Shown: piece after piece, positions 53,684 through 62,480 of the stretch
Numbering within the stretch: position 1 is the first letter of the stretch
How the letters are laid out: every line of letters begins with the position of its first letter
Assembly (NCBI RefSeq): GCF_028291725.1
Contig: NZ_JAQGNT010000051.1
Coordinates: forward strand, 98,705 to 162,704
Origin: Hydrocarboniphaga sp.
Lineage (GTDB): Bacteria; Pseudomonadota; Gammaproteobacteria; Nevskiales; Nevskiaceae
Direction: 5' to 3'
DNA: 64,000 nt
Translations under genes and position numbers: made by a program
Notes under the pieces: model-generated
Told to the model about the DNA's origin: nothing
Databases searched by the model: none
Seen by the model: the letters and a program-made list of their open reading frames with translations, nothing else

Positions 53684-54118
53684 ATGAATCACACAATCAA
53701 GATGTACCGCGCCGCCGGTAGTGCCGCCACCCTCGTTCTGCTGGCGCTGAGCATCGGCGCGGCCCATGCAGGCGATGTGAAAGTGAAACTGAGTGGAGAT
53801 CAGGAGACGCCAGCGGTGACGACCAGCGCGACCGGGGTCGGCAGCTTTTCCGTGGCGGACGACAGGTCGCTGACCGGAACCGTGAAGACCAGCGGTCTTG
53901 CCGATGCGACGGTGGCGCATATCCACGTCGGCGTGGCCGGCCAGAAGGGTGGCCCGGTGGTCACGCTGAACAAGCTGGCCGACAACGAATGGAACGTTCC
54001 GGCCGGCACCACGCTCAGCGATGCCGACTACGAAAGCTTCAAGGCCGGCAAGCTCTACGTGAACGTGCACAGCGCGGCCAACAAGGGCGGCGAGATTCGC
54101 GGGCAGTTGCAGCCGTAA
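53684..54118 (+). CDS. Exported CHRD-domain protein
   Basis: 144 residues: signal peptide (MYRAAGSAATLVLLALSIGAAHA) and one CHRD domain (VKLSGDQETPAVTTSATGVGSFSVADD, VAHIHVGVAGQKGGPVVTL, FKAGKLYVNVHSAANKGGEIRGQL). The His and Asp/Glu residues could bind a metal. GGAGAG lies before the ATG at 53684. It is the last plus-strand gene of this group and ends against repeat C, facing the MBL gene. Function of single bacterial CHRD proteins is unknown. Confidence 0.87.
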   Translation: MNHTIKMYRAAGSAATLVLLALSIGAAHAGDVKVKLSGDQETPAVTTSATGVGSFSVADDRSLTGTVKTSGLADATVAHIHVGVAGQKGGPVVTLNKLADNEWNVPAGTTLSDADYESFKAGKLYVNVHSAANKGGEIRGQLQP

Positions 54119-54123
54119 CGAGC

Positions 54124-54163
54124 GTGTAGGTTGGGGTTCGCTGCGCTCACCCCAACCTACACG
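54124..54163. repeat. Repeat family C, single compact hairpin
   Basis: GTGTAGGTTGGGGTTCGCTGCGCTCACCCCAACCTACACG is one long stem formed by the outer arms only (shortened copy). Lying between convergent genes, it may act as a transcription barrier. Confidence 0.8.
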
Positions 54164-54179
54164 CTGCACCGGGAAAACC

Positions 54180-55646
54180 TCAGGACTTGGGCGCGATCGC
54201 TGCCTGCAGATCGGTGAGCTTCACCACGCCCGGGCCATGTATCGCGGCGATCTGGTCGACGTCCAGCTTCAGGCGCTGAATGTTGTCGTACAGGTTCACC
54301 GAATAGGGATTAATCGACGTCGGCGCAGGCGCGCCCGGCGCCGTCGGTGTGTAGGCATCGGCCTCGATCAGGATCTTCTCGGTCGGCAGGTAGATCAGCG
54401 CGAACGCATCGTTGTGGCCGCTGCCGTTGATCCGATAGATCTCGATGCTGCGCTTGCCATCACTGAGCACGTGCTTGTCGGTGAACGTGTCGAACACCGA
54501 GGCCTTTTTGGACTGCGCCAGCTTGTCGGGCGCGATGCTGTGCGGCGCCGCCCATACGGTTTCGTAGTAGGCCCTGTTGGCCTGCTCAGTGACGATGGTC
54601 GCACCGGCATCGACATAGGTGCGCAAGCCGCCGGAATGATCGAAGTGCGCATGCGTGTTGATCAGGTATCGGATCGGCTTGTTCGGAAAAGTTTCCTTGA
54701 CCTTGGCGATCACCGCTTCCGAGCGGGCTTCGTTCAATGGCGCTTCGACGACGACGATATGATCGGTCTGCTCGATGACGACGCTGTGATGCGTTCCGCC
54801 GCGCAGATACAGCACGCCCGGCGCCAGCGTTTCCACCGTTACCGTGATCGGCGGAACCGGCGTAGCGTTGACCGCGTCCGGCACCTTGATGTCGACCAGC
54901 GCGTTCGGCGTGACCGTCGCGACGTTCAAATCCAGCACCGGAAAGCCGCCTTCGGTGCGGACGATGTGCGCCGGGAACGAGATGCCGTTGAATTTCTTGT
55001 AGTCGGAGTAGCGGGTCTCGATCAGCGTATCGCCTAGCACCGGATTGTCGATCCAGGTCTGTACACGTTCGACTTCGTTGTGCGCGTTGATCGTGCCGAC
55101 GTAGCGCTCCTTGCCGACCGTGAAAGAAACCTCGGTGCCGCCGTTGATGGCTTTGCTGCTTGCGCGGTTCACCGCGGCCGCTTTCAGAAAGCCCTGTGGC
55201 GTGGACCAGATTTCCGCGCTGCGTTCTTCGACGGCGGCCGGCTGCGTCTGCGCGACCGGCGCTGCATCGGCGGGCGCGCCGGCGGGTGGTGCAATATTCC
55301 ATGCGAGCCCGCCGCTGACATATTGATCGGGCTTTTGCTCGACAGCTGCGGGCCGCGCACGCCCCGCCTCGACGGTCTGCTTGCGCGTGATCTGCACCCG
55401 CGCGCCGGCATGGTCGTAGTCGATCGTCGCGGTATAGCGGCTCACGTCGAATGGCGGCCAGGCCAGATCCGGCGCAGGTGCCTGTCCAAACTGGAACCAG
55501 CGCCCGGTCGCCGAGAACTCGATCGATTTCAGATCGCTCGCGCCCAGCGTTTTGGAGGCTGATTGCAGCGTGCCGTTCTCGCGCTGGCATCCGGTGGCAA
55601 GAACAAATGAGGCGACGGCGAGAGCAAGCGGTGTCAATCGGCGCAT
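54180..55646 (-). CDS. MBL-fold metallohydrolase lipoprotein
   Basis: 488 residues. Lipoprotein signal MRRLTPLALAVASFVLATGC, an N-terminal domain of ~200 residues without a known family, then a metallo-beta-lactamase fold: LRGGTHHSVVIEQTDHIVVVEAPLNE, the metal motif NTHAHFDHSGGL, and ALIYLPTEKILIEADAY. It is probably a zinc hydrolase anchored in the envelope. A sigma-54 promoter lies 35 bases before its ATG on the minus strand. Substrate unknown. The longer frame to 55742 runs over that promoter. Confidence 0.85.
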   Translation of the reverse strand: MRRLTPLALAVASFVLATGCQRENGTLQSASKTLGASDLKSIEFSATGRWFQFGQAPAPDLAWPPFDVSRYTATIDYDHAGARVQITRKQTVEAGRARPAAVEQKPDQYVSGGLAWNIAPPAGAPADAAPVAQTQPAAVEERSAEIWSTPQGFLKAAAVNRASSKAINGGTEVSFTVGKERYVGTINAHNEVERVQTWIDNPVLGDTLIETRYSDYKKFNGISFPAHIVRTEGGFPVLDLNVATVTPNALVDIKVPDAVNATPVPPITVTVETLAPGVLYLRGGTHHSVVIEQTDHIVVVEAPLNEARSEAVIAKVKETFPNKPIRYLINTHAHFDHSGGLRTYVDAGATIVTEQANRAYYETVWAAPHSIAPDKLAQSKKASVFDTFTDKHVLSDGKRSIEIYRINGSGHNDAFALIYLPTEKILIEADAYTPTAPGAPAPTSINPYSVNLYDNIQRLKLDVDQIAAIHGPGVVKLTDLQAAIAPKS

Positions 55647-55680
55647 GGCTTGAATCCTTGGAAGAATGAAGCGCGCTTTG

Positions 55681-55696
55681 AGCAAGGAGCAAGCCA
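55681..55696 (-). promoter_or_regulatory. Sigma-54 (-24/-12) promoter, MBL-fold gene
   Basis: Read on the minus strand: TGGCTTGCTCCTTGCT, with TGG, G at position 7 and TTGC at the canonical spacing. A CTGTTTGAAT sequence (minus, ~55834-55843) lies ~140 bases further upstream and may be a degenerate activator half-site. Confidence 0.72.
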
Positions 55697-55893
55697 TGGA
55701 CGCCGACATCGTCGCCGCCATCGCGGGACGGCTACAGGCCATTCATCCGCAAGAAAGTTTTGGTCAGAATGTGGCGCATGCCTGCGGCGCTTTCGTGTCG
55801 GACAGATTCAAGCTCTGCTGAAAAAGCGGCAATTCAAACAGCGATTTGCTGCTTGCCGCGCAAGCGCTTGCCGGCGTGCTTTCGAGCGCGCTT

Positions 55894-56205
55894 CTACAGC
55901 GTCAGCAGCCAGTCGATGACTGCCTTCAACTGCTCGTCGGACAAGTGCTCCGGACTTTTCGCCGGCATCGGGATGTCGCCCCAGATGTCCTCGCTGCCAT
56001 TGCGCACCTTGTCGAAAAGGTAGCTGGCGGCATCGGATCTTGTCTTGTATTTGGCTGCGATGTCCTTGAATGCCGGGCCGACCAGCTTCTGATCGATGCG
56101 GTGACAGGCGATGCAGCCGGCTTGCGACATCAGCTGTTCATCGGCGTGCGCCGACGTGGCGATGGCCAAGCCCGCCACTGTCGCGAGTAGAGCGATCGAT
56201 TTCAA
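55894..56205 (-). CDS. Class I cytochrome c (c551/c552 type)
   Basis: About 103 residues: signal peptide LKSIALLATVAGLAIATSAHA, haem site CIACHRIDQKLVGPAFKDIAAKY and axial Met in IPMPAKSPEHLSDEQLKAVIDWLLTL. The TTG at 56205 is preferred because AGGAG is five bases before it; no ATG fits. It is a soluble periplasmic electron carrier. It diverges from the TonB-dependent receptor gene and precedes the MBL-fold gene in the same direction. Confidence 0.85.
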   Translation of the reverse strand: MKSIALLATVAGLAIATSAHADEQLMSQAGCIACHRIDQKLVGPAFKDIAAKYKTRSDAASYLFDKVRNGSEDIWGDIPMPAKSPEHLSDEQLKAVIDWLLTL

Positions 56206-56404
56206 GAAAACTCCTGTGATTTTGAGAACCCAATATCCATGAAAAGCCGCTTGTGTAGCGGCCCGCGACGCAGACGAAGGTTCACAGTCGGCCAGTAAAA
56301 CACAGGCAGGAGCACGAATGCACACATATCAATAGATCGATGGATGAATCGCGGCCTTCGATCGCACCGCATGCCGTTTGGATCGCCGAGGTGATCTCCG
56401 ATCG

Positions 56405-56424
56405 GCTGTTGAATATTCAACAGC
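56405..56424. promoter_or_regulatory. Perfect 20-bp palindrome, candidate enhancer-binding site
   Basis: GCTGTTGAATATTCAACAGC is fully self-complementary. It lies ~175 bases before the receptor's -24 element, a normal distance for a sigma-54 enhancer site, and about 200 bases from the divergent cytochrome start. Confidence 0.6.
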
Positions 56425-56596
56425 AGCTGAACTGAACTTAGCAGGCATGCCGACGATGCCGGCTCTGCAGTCGAGCGCGCGTGTTCGCATCTCCCGTCGC
56501 CGGCAAGCCGCCACTGCAGGTTTTGCGGCGCGTATTCATCGACTTGTCGATCCGGTTCGCAATGCGAATAGGCATATAAGCAATCGATTGCACCAT

Positions 56597-56612
56597 TGGA
56601 ATGAACGTTGCT
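56597..56612 (+). promoter_or_regulatory. Sigma-54 (-24/-12) promoter, TonB-dependent receptor
   Basis: TGGAATGAACGTTGCT keeps TGG, G at position 7 and TTGCT at the right spacing. It ends 41 bases before the ATG at 56654. Confidence 0.72.
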
Positions 56613-56653
56613 CCCTGGCTCTGCTTCGAGCAGTACCAACTCAACCCATAGGG

Positions 56654-59446
56654 ATGCACAGCGTGATAAACACCGAGGTCCGGATTGGCCGCTTTCGACA
56701 CAGCCCTAGTCGTTTGTTCCCGATCTCCGCATTGGCGGCGGGTCTGGCAATGATGCTGCCGGGTCTGTCATCCGCCGCGGAAACGGTGGCGGCCGATACG
56801 CGCAGCGTCGCGGACATCCAGGCGGAGATCGACCGGCTCAAGCAGGCGGTGGAGGCCAATCAGCGAGCCCTCGCCGCGAAAGGTGCTGCCGATGCGGCGC
56901 CAAAAGAAGAAGCTCCTGTCGCGGCGGCGCCGACCGCGGATCAGCCCAAGCAATTGAAGAAAGTCAGAGTCAAAGCGGCCAAGCCACTGGCGGCGCTCAA
57001 GGACGTGCCGTCTTCGTCGTCCGTCGTGACCGGCGCCGATCTGGCGGCGCAGGCGGGAGCCGACCTTGGCGCGATCACAAAACGCACCGCCAATGTCAGC
57101 CGCAACGCCGGCAACTCGCGCACTTACAGTCTGTCGATTCGCGGCCTCGGCAAAGTCACGCAGACCGAGGCGCAGGATCCTAGCGTCGGCGTGGTCGTCG
57201 ATGGTGTCTTTTATGCGTTCAATCCGCTGGGCAGCTTCGACTTCTACGACATCGACAAGGTCGAAGTGCTGCGCGGGCCTCAGGGAACCCAGGGCGGCAA
57301 GACGGCCGACATGGGCGACATCATCGTCACGACGCGCAAGCCTTCGTTCACACCAGGGGCCGACTATTCGCTGGCCTTTGGCGAGAACAAGACCATCATC
57401 GCCACGCTCGGAGGCGGCGGCCCGGTCATCGACGATCTGCTGGCCTGGCGCGGTTCGCTCGTAGTCAACAAGGGCGACGGCGACATCAAGAACCGGTACA
57501 ACCCGGATCAGACTTTCTACAGCACCGATCGCGTCGCCGGCCGCGTATCGTTTCTGCTCAGGCCCAGCGACAGTGTCAATGCCTTGGTCAGTGTCGACAG
57601 CCAGCCCAAGGGCTTCGAGAACTACAACGCTTCGACGTTCTACAAGCCGACGCCGACGCAGTATTCCGACGGCAAGCCCAATACGCTGACGACGGACGCA
57701 TCGACCCGCCTGGCCAGAAGCTGGTTCACTCAGCAGGGCAGCTACAGCTACCTGGGAGACTATTTGCGAAACGGCAGCGTCAATGTCGATGCGCAGCTGC
57801 CGCTGATCACTTATACCAATGGCGCGTCGGCGCAGGTGAACTGGACGCTGGGCGATTACCAGCTGAGTTCGATCACCGCGTATCGCAGCTATCACTTCGA
57901 TGCGCGCAACGATGAGGGCACGCCCTTCGACATCAGCGTCCAGGGTGGTGGCAAGGACGACAAGTATCAACAGACCAGCCAGGAGTTCCGCGTCGGCTCG
58001 CAGGTCGGCAAGTTCGTCGACTACCAGGCGGGTCTTTATCTGTTCCGCAACACCATCGGCTATGGCACCGAACTCAGTTCTCCAACCAGCGGCTGGGGTT
58101 CGGACGCCGGCGCCTGGTTTGCCACCACGGCGCAGTACAATCGTCTCGATACGGACGGCAACGGCCGTTACCTGCTGACCGAGTCCTTGAATGGCCTGGC
58201 CAAGAATCAGCCGCAGTCGATCAAGAACGTCAGCGAAGCCGTGTACGCCTCGGCCAATTGGCATTTGAGCGATCCGCTGACGCTCACCACCGGCGTGCGT
58301 ATTACCCGGGAAAACCGCACAAACACGACCAGCAGCTTCATCAGTGACAATGGAGTCGCTCCCGAGTTGAATCCGGACGTGGTGAACGGCGTGTCGCTGG
58401 GCGGCTTCACCGTCGATAGCACTAACCAGCTGGTGGCGAGCAACACCGCCGAGCAACTGGCCGTGGCCAATGCCGCCGCGCTGAAGTATTTCAACGTGGC
58501 GAGCTACGGCGATCTCAGCACGGCGCAGAAGCAGCAGCTCGCCGACGCCAGGGCGATCCGCAAAGGTCAGATCGGCGTGGTCTGGGGCCCGGTGTCGGCG
58601 CAAAGCATTCACAAGATTCAGCCCAGCTACGTTTTCAGCCCCAGCTACAAGCTCAACAAGAACCAGACCGCCTACATCTCCTACCAGCACGGCGAAAAGG
58701 CCGGAATCGCGCAGGTCATCAATGGCACTTCGCAGAACGCAAAGCCCGAAAAGAACAACGCCTACGAACTGGGTTTGAAATCGGCGCTGCTCAACAACAC
58801 GCTGTTGCTGAATACGGATATGTTCCTCAACAACATCACCAACTATCAGCAGGGCGTCAACGTCCTCGATCCCTATTCGACCGCTGCGCAGGGAGGCATC
58901 ACGCCGGTGTACGTGTCGGCTACCGGCAACGTTCCCAAGGTGCAGGTGAAGGGTCTGGAACTCGACGGCACTTACACCGGCATCCCGTATACCTCGATCC
59001 GTTTCAGCGCGGCGTACAACGATGCGGTCTACAAGAAGTTTCCGAATTCCGCCCAGCCGGTGGAGTTCGATCCTGCCCTGATCGCAACCCAGCCGACACG
59101 CGATGTCTCCGGGCAACAGGTCGCCGGCAGCTCGAAGTACACGTTCAACATTGGTGCCGAATATCGCGTGCCGGTGTTTGCCCGGAAGGAGTTCCACACC
59201 AGCTTCAACACCAACTATGCGAGTCACTACAATTCGGATATCGCCCTGTCGAGCTACGCGGAAATCCCGAACAACTCGATCACCGATTTCGCGATCGGCA
59301 TCGGTCGGGCCGACCGGACTTTCGACGTGAACGTCGTCGTCAAGAACCTGTTCGACGATCGCACGCCGCAGTCGCAAACCTGGAATAGCCTGGTCCCTGC
59401 GGTATATCAGTGGTACGGCATCGTATTCACCGGCAAGCTCGGCTGA
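56654..59446 (+). CDS. TonB-dependent outer-membrane receptor
   Basis: 930 residues: signal peptide ending near SSAAE, a short coiled coil (VADIQAEIDRLKQAVEANQRALAAKG, ~residues 50-75), a Pro/Ala-rich stretch, TonB-box-like KKVRVKA, a plug domain (SSSVVTGADLAAQAG..., RGPQGTQGGKTADMGDIIVTTRKP) and a 22-strand barrel ending YQWYGIVFTGKLG. The frame runs back to 56378, but that part crosses the palindrome and promoter, so ATG 56654 is the start. It should import the substrate of this system with the ExbB/ExbD/TonB set encoded downstream. A terminator follows. Confidence 0.88.
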   Translation: MHSVINTEVRIGRFRHSPSRLFPISALAAGLAMMLPGLSSAAETVAADTRSVADIQAEIDRLKQAVEANQRALAAKGAADAAPKEEAPVAAAPTADQPKQLKKVRVKAAKPLAALKDVPSSSSVVTGADLAAQAGADLGAITKRTANVSRNAGNSRTYSLSIRGLGKVTQTEAQDPSVGVVVDGVFYAFNPLGSFDFYDIDKVEVLRGPQGTQGGKTADMGDIIVTTRKPSFTPGADYSLAFGENKTIIATLGGGGPVIDDLLAWRGSLVVNKGDGDIKNRYNPDQTFYSTDRVAGRVSFLLRPSDSVNALVSVDSQPKGFENYNASTFYKPTPTQYSDGKPNTLTTDASTRLARSWFTQQGSYSYLGDYLRNGSVNVDAQLPLITYTNGASAQVNWTLGDYQLSSITAYRSYHFDARNDEGTPFDISVQGGGKDDKYQQTSQEFRVGSQVGKFVDYQAGLYLFRNTIGYGTELSSPTSGWGSDAGAWFATTAQYNRLDTDGNGRYLLTESLNGLAKNQPQSIKNVSEAVYASANWHLSDPLTLTTGVRITRENRTNTTSSFISDNGVAPELNPDVVNGVSLGGFTVDSTNQLVASNTAEQLAVANAAALKYFNVASYGDLSTAQKQQLADARAIRKGQIGVVWGPVSAQSIHKIQPSYVFSPSYKLNKNQTAYISYQHGEKAGIAQVINGTSQNAKPEKNNAYELGLKSALLNNTLLLNTDMFLNNITNYQQGVNVLDPYSTAAQGGITPVYVSATGNVPKVQVKGLELDGTYTGIPYTSIRFSAAYNDAVYKKFPNSAQPVEFDPALIATQPTRDVSGQQVAGSSKYTFNIGAEYRVPVFARKEFHTSFNTNYASHYNSDIALSSYAEIPNNSITDFAIGIGRADRTFDVNVVVKNLFDDRTPQSQTWNSLVPAVYQWYGIVFTGKLG

Positions 59447-59480
59447 GTATCGACCAACGATTCGGCCAACGATGAACCTG

Positions 59481-59519
59481 CACCTCGCCGGCCAGCGCGC
59501 CAGCGAGGTGTTTTGCTTT
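59481..59519 (+). terminator. Terminator after the TonB-dependent receptor
   Basis: CACCTCGC and GCGAGGTG form an 8-bp stem around a 14-base loop, followed by TTTTGCTTT. Confidence 0.7.
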
Positions 59520-59594
59520 GTGCGAGCCATCGGGCAATGGCGACTTCAACTCGGCTCACTGTTGCCGGCAGCGCTCAACACAGTGTTGCTACAG

Positions 59595-59612
59595 GTGTTG
59601 AAAAGCCAGCAG
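59595..59612. promoter_or_regulatory. Candidate enhancer-binding site upstream of exbB
   Basis: GTGTTGAAAAGCCAGCAG agrees at 13 of 18 positions with the palindrome at 56406-56423 and lies ~140 bases before the -24 element. The left half is strong, the right half weak. Confidence 0.4.
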
Positions 59613-59751
59613 CGTGATCAAAAGAAATGCAGTTCAGTCGGCCTGCATGAGCTTATAACCGCATGAAAATGCGAAAAATTTCGCCGCAGAAACAAATCAC
59701 TACAACCGATCCGAGCGAGCCTGTCGCCGATCTCGGGCGCTTGCGTGGATA

Positions 59752-59767
59752 TGGCTTGTTCGTTGCG
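59752..59767 (+). promoter_or_regulatory. Sigma-54 (-24/-12) promoter, exbB operon
   Basis: TGGCTTGTTCGTTGCG matches TGGC--G-N4-TTGC with exact spacing, 72 bases before the exbB ATG. Confidence 0.72.
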
Positions 59768-59839
59768 CTATCGCGGTACGAATGCAAGCGCTCGCATCGT
59801 CTCAACCCGTTTTTTGCGTTTAGTCAAAGGAGTTTTCTG

Positions 59840-60643
59840 ATGGACCCCACTTCAGTTATCAACCCGGCCGATCTATCCATTCAGCACTTGATCGCGCAGG
59901 CTGATGCCGTCGTCAAGGCGATACTCGTGATTCTGGTGGTGTTCTCGGTGTGGTGCTGGTCGGTGATGCTCGAGAAACTGTTTCAATTCGTCGCCGCGCT
60001 CAATGCGGTCACCCGACTCGAAAAGACGCTGGAGACGGGAACGCTGGACGATGTGATCAACTATTCCGATCGGCATCCGTTGACCGCGGTCATCCGCGCC
60101 GGCAACGCGGAGTGGCTGGAAGGTTCCGGTGATCATGACCACGAATCGCTGCATGAAGTGCGTGAGCGCATCGAACATGCGATGCGGCTTCAGGTTTCGG
60201 CTGAGCAGCGCCGCATCAGCAAGCGGCTGCCGTTCCTTGCCACTGTGGGGTCGTCGGCTCCTTTCATCGGGCTGTTCGGAACCGTGTGGGGCATCATGAA
60301 CACCTTCACCGGCATCGCCGGTGCACATGACACGAGCCTGGCGACGGTCGCGCCCGGTATCGCCGAAGCGCTGATCGCCACCGGCATCGGCCTGGCGGCG
60401 GCGATTCCTTCGATCATGGCCTACAACAGCTTCGCCACCAACCTCGGCCGCTATTCGGGCCGCGTGAATACGGCCGTAGGCGTGTATGCCAACCGGCTTT
60501 CCAAGCGCTTTGCGCCGGCTCTTGCTGCCGCTGCCGTCCCGGCAAAAAGGCCGGCACCTCATGCGGCGAGCAAATCGCGCAACCAGGAAAGCGATTCGCT
60601 CAGCGGTGTGGGTGCCAGCGTCTACTCGGCCGAGGCGGCCTAG
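59840..60643 (+). CDS. exbB: ExbB/TolQ-type proton channel protein
   Basis: 267 residues. TMs: AILVILVVFSVWCWSVML, then after the cytoplasmic loop FLATVGSSAPFIGLFGTVWGIMNTF and ALIATGIGLAAAIPSIMAYN, the canonical ExbB helices. The C-terminal ~45 residues are basic and Ala/Pro-rich. AAAGGAG is placed before the ATG at 59840; an upstream extension of the frame to 59663 includes the sigma-54 promoter and is rejected. It starts the exbB-exbD-exbD-tonB operon. Confidence 0.92.
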   Translation: MDPTSVINPADLSIQHLIAQADAVVKAILVILVVFSVWCWSVMLEKLFQFVAALNAVTRLEKTLETGTLDDVINYSDRHPLTAVIRAGNAEWLEGSGDHDHESLHEVRERIEHAMRLQVSAEQRRISKRLPFLATVGSSAPFIGLFGTVWGIMNTFTGIAGAHDTSLATVAPGIAEALIATGIGLAAAIPSIMAYNSFATNLGRYSGRVNTAVGVYANRLSKRFAPALAAAAVPAKRPAPHAASKSRNQESDSLSGVGASVYSAEAA

Positions 60644-61071
<428 letters not shown>

Positions 61072-61072
<1 letters not shown>

Positions 61073-61509
61073 TGAGCAGCAAATCCAGTCTGTACGACGA
61101 TGAAAGTCTCGGTGGTGCGATCGCCGAGATCAACGTGACGCCGCTGGTCGACGTGATGCTGGTGCTGCTGATCATCTTCATGGTGACGACGCCGCTGATG
61201 CTGTCGCAGGTGCCGGTGGCCCTGCCCAAGGCGTCGTTGCAGGAGATGGGGAAACCACGAGATCCGCTGATCGTGTCCTTCGACCTGGAAGGCAATTACT
61301 ACATCGATACCGGAGGAGGGCATGTGCAGGAGTTGAGCTACGACAAGCTACCGACTCAGCTGTATCAGATCGCGCAAGCGCAGCCGGACAATCTGCTCTA
61401 CATCCGTGCCGACAAGGGCGTGGCGTTCGACAAGGTCAGGGATCTGCTCAAGCTCGCTGCGGGCGCCGGCTTCTACAAAGTGTCGCTGATGTCGCAGGCC
61501 CAGCAGTGA
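61072..61509 (+). CDS. exbD: ExbD-family protein (second copy)
   Basis: About 145 residues; the TM segment is almost the same as in the preceding copy (EINVTPLVDVMLVLLIIFMVTTPLML), but the periplasmic part differs (SFDLEGNYYIDTGGGHVQELSYDKLPTQLYQIAQAQPDNLLYIRADKGVAFDKVRDLLKLAAGAGFYKVSLM). The GTG at 61072 overlaps the previous stop; GTG 61066 is also possible. Tandem exbD genes are usual in Xanthomonas-type TonB loci, where both may be needed for particular substrates. Confidence 0.9.
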
Positions 61510-61551
61510 CGGTCACTGCGCAATAACGAATCGAGTCGCTCAGCCATCGCC

Positions 61552-62244
61552 ATGAACGCCACTGTTTTAGCCAGCGCGGACGCCCCCAGAATCGGTACCG
61601 GAAAGCTGCCGTTCAATCCGGGTGTCGCGGTTTCCATCGTGTTTCACGTCGGCGTGATCCTGTACGTGCTTCATCTGGTGCATCCAGGCGCGCACGTCAG
61701 CGAGCCCAAACGCAAGCAGATGCTCGTGGAACTGGCTCCACCGCCACCGCCACCGCCACCACCACCACCACCACCGCCGCCCAAGGAGATCGTGAAGCCG
61801 CCCCCTCCGAAGCCTCTGGTCCCGCCACCGCCGCAACAGATCGTGACGACGGCGCCCGATCCTGCGCCGGAAGTCATTGCCGTGCCGCCACCACCGCCAC
61901 CGCAAGCCGAAGCCCCTGCGCCGGCGCCGGCTCGGGTCATCGCCACCAGTGTGCCGCCGGCGTACTTCGACAACCTGCAGGAGAAAGTTCAGGAGACCGT
62001 GGAGTATCCGAATTCGTCCCAACTCAAATCGGAACAAGGATCGTGCAAGGTGCGTGTGACGTTCTCGCGCGACGGCTCGATCTCCGAAGCCAGGATAGTG
62101 CAGAAAGCCGGCTACCTGGCTTTGGACAACGAGTGCCGCGAAGTCTTCAAGCGTATCGGAAAATTTCCGGCTGTGCCCGAGAGCGCGAACCCCGATGCAA
62201 CCGACTTCACGGTTGAGCTTCCGATCGAATTTTCGCTCGGCTAG
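61552..62244 (+). CDS. tonB: TonB energy transducer
   Basis: 230 residues: an N-terminal TM (VAVSIVFHVGVILYVLHLV, with the His in the membrane helix as in TonB), 15 consecutive prolines (~residues 63-77), more Pro/Lys motifs, and a TonB C-terminal domain (YPNSSQLKSEQGSCKVRVTFSRDGSISEARIVQKAGYLALDNECREVFKRIGKFP...). It completes a second TonB system, distinct from the one at 16557-17652. It is the natural partner of the receptor at 56654. Confidence 0.9.
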   Translation: MNATVLASADAPRIGTGKLPFNPGVAVSIVFHVGVILYVLHLVHPGAHVSEPKRKQMLVELAPPPPPPPPPPPPPPPKEIVKPPPPKPLVPPPPQQIVTTAPDPAPEVIAVPPPPPPQAEAPAPAPARVIATSVPPAYFDNLQEKVQETVEYPNSSQLKSEQGSCKVRVTFSRDGSISEARIVQKAGYLALDNECREVFKRIGKFPAVPESANPDATDFTVELPIEFSLG

Positions 62245-62264
62245 GAAAGCTCTGAGCCAGCCGA

Positions 62265-62343
62265 GTAGGTTGGGGTGAGCGCAGCGAACCCCAACACCGG
62301 CGCGGGCACAGCTTGGGATTCGTTGCGCTTACCCCAAGCTACT
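62265..62343. repeat. Inverted repeat family C
   Basis: GTAGGTTGGGGTGAGCGCAG with a diverged facing copy (TTCGTTGCGCTTACCCCAAG). It follows the tonB stop by 20 bases. Confidence 0.85.
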
Positions 62344-62385
62344 CGCCGCAAATCCAACTGCTTCGCTGATTGGTTCAGTCCAAAT

Positions 62386-62402
62386 ACGAAATCGAATTTC
62401 GT
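62386..62402. promoter_or_regulatory. Palindrome upstream of the sigma-54 activator gene
   Basis: ACGAAAT-CGA-ATTTCGT, 7-bp arms, 79 bases before the ATG at 62481. AT-rich DNA follows (TTTTAATAAAATG). It may be an operator for the activator's own gene; no sigma-54 site was seen here. Confidence 0.4.
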
Positions 62403-62480
62403 TAGAGAGGACTAATTTTAATAAAATGTTTTGATGAGTAACGGCAGTGGCGCCGTTGGCTTGGTTTAACGGAGTGGACA

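Larger units (their letters stand above)
56206..56653. other. Divergent regulatory region, cytochrome c / TonB-dependent receptor
   Basis: 448 bases containing a 20-bp perfect palindrome (56405-56424) and a sigma-54 promoter (56597-56612) for the receptor. No matching promoter was found for the cytochrome on the minus strand. Confidence 0.6.
59447..59839. other. Regulatory region upstream of exbB
   Basis: 393 bases holding the receptor's terminator (59481-59519), a degenerate activator palindrome (59595-59612) and the sigma-54 promoter at 59752-59767. CAACACAGTGTTG (~59575-59587) is another small palindrome. Confidence 0.6.

Noticed and set aside
56768..59530. 920-residue open frame on the minus strand
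   Set aside because: Antisense to the TonB-dependent receptor, which has clear family motifs; the shadow has none.
62281..62345. Possible sigma-54 site upstream of the activator gene (TGGGATTCGTTGCG)
   Set aside because: TGG and TTGC are two bases too close, and the site lies inside repeat family C.
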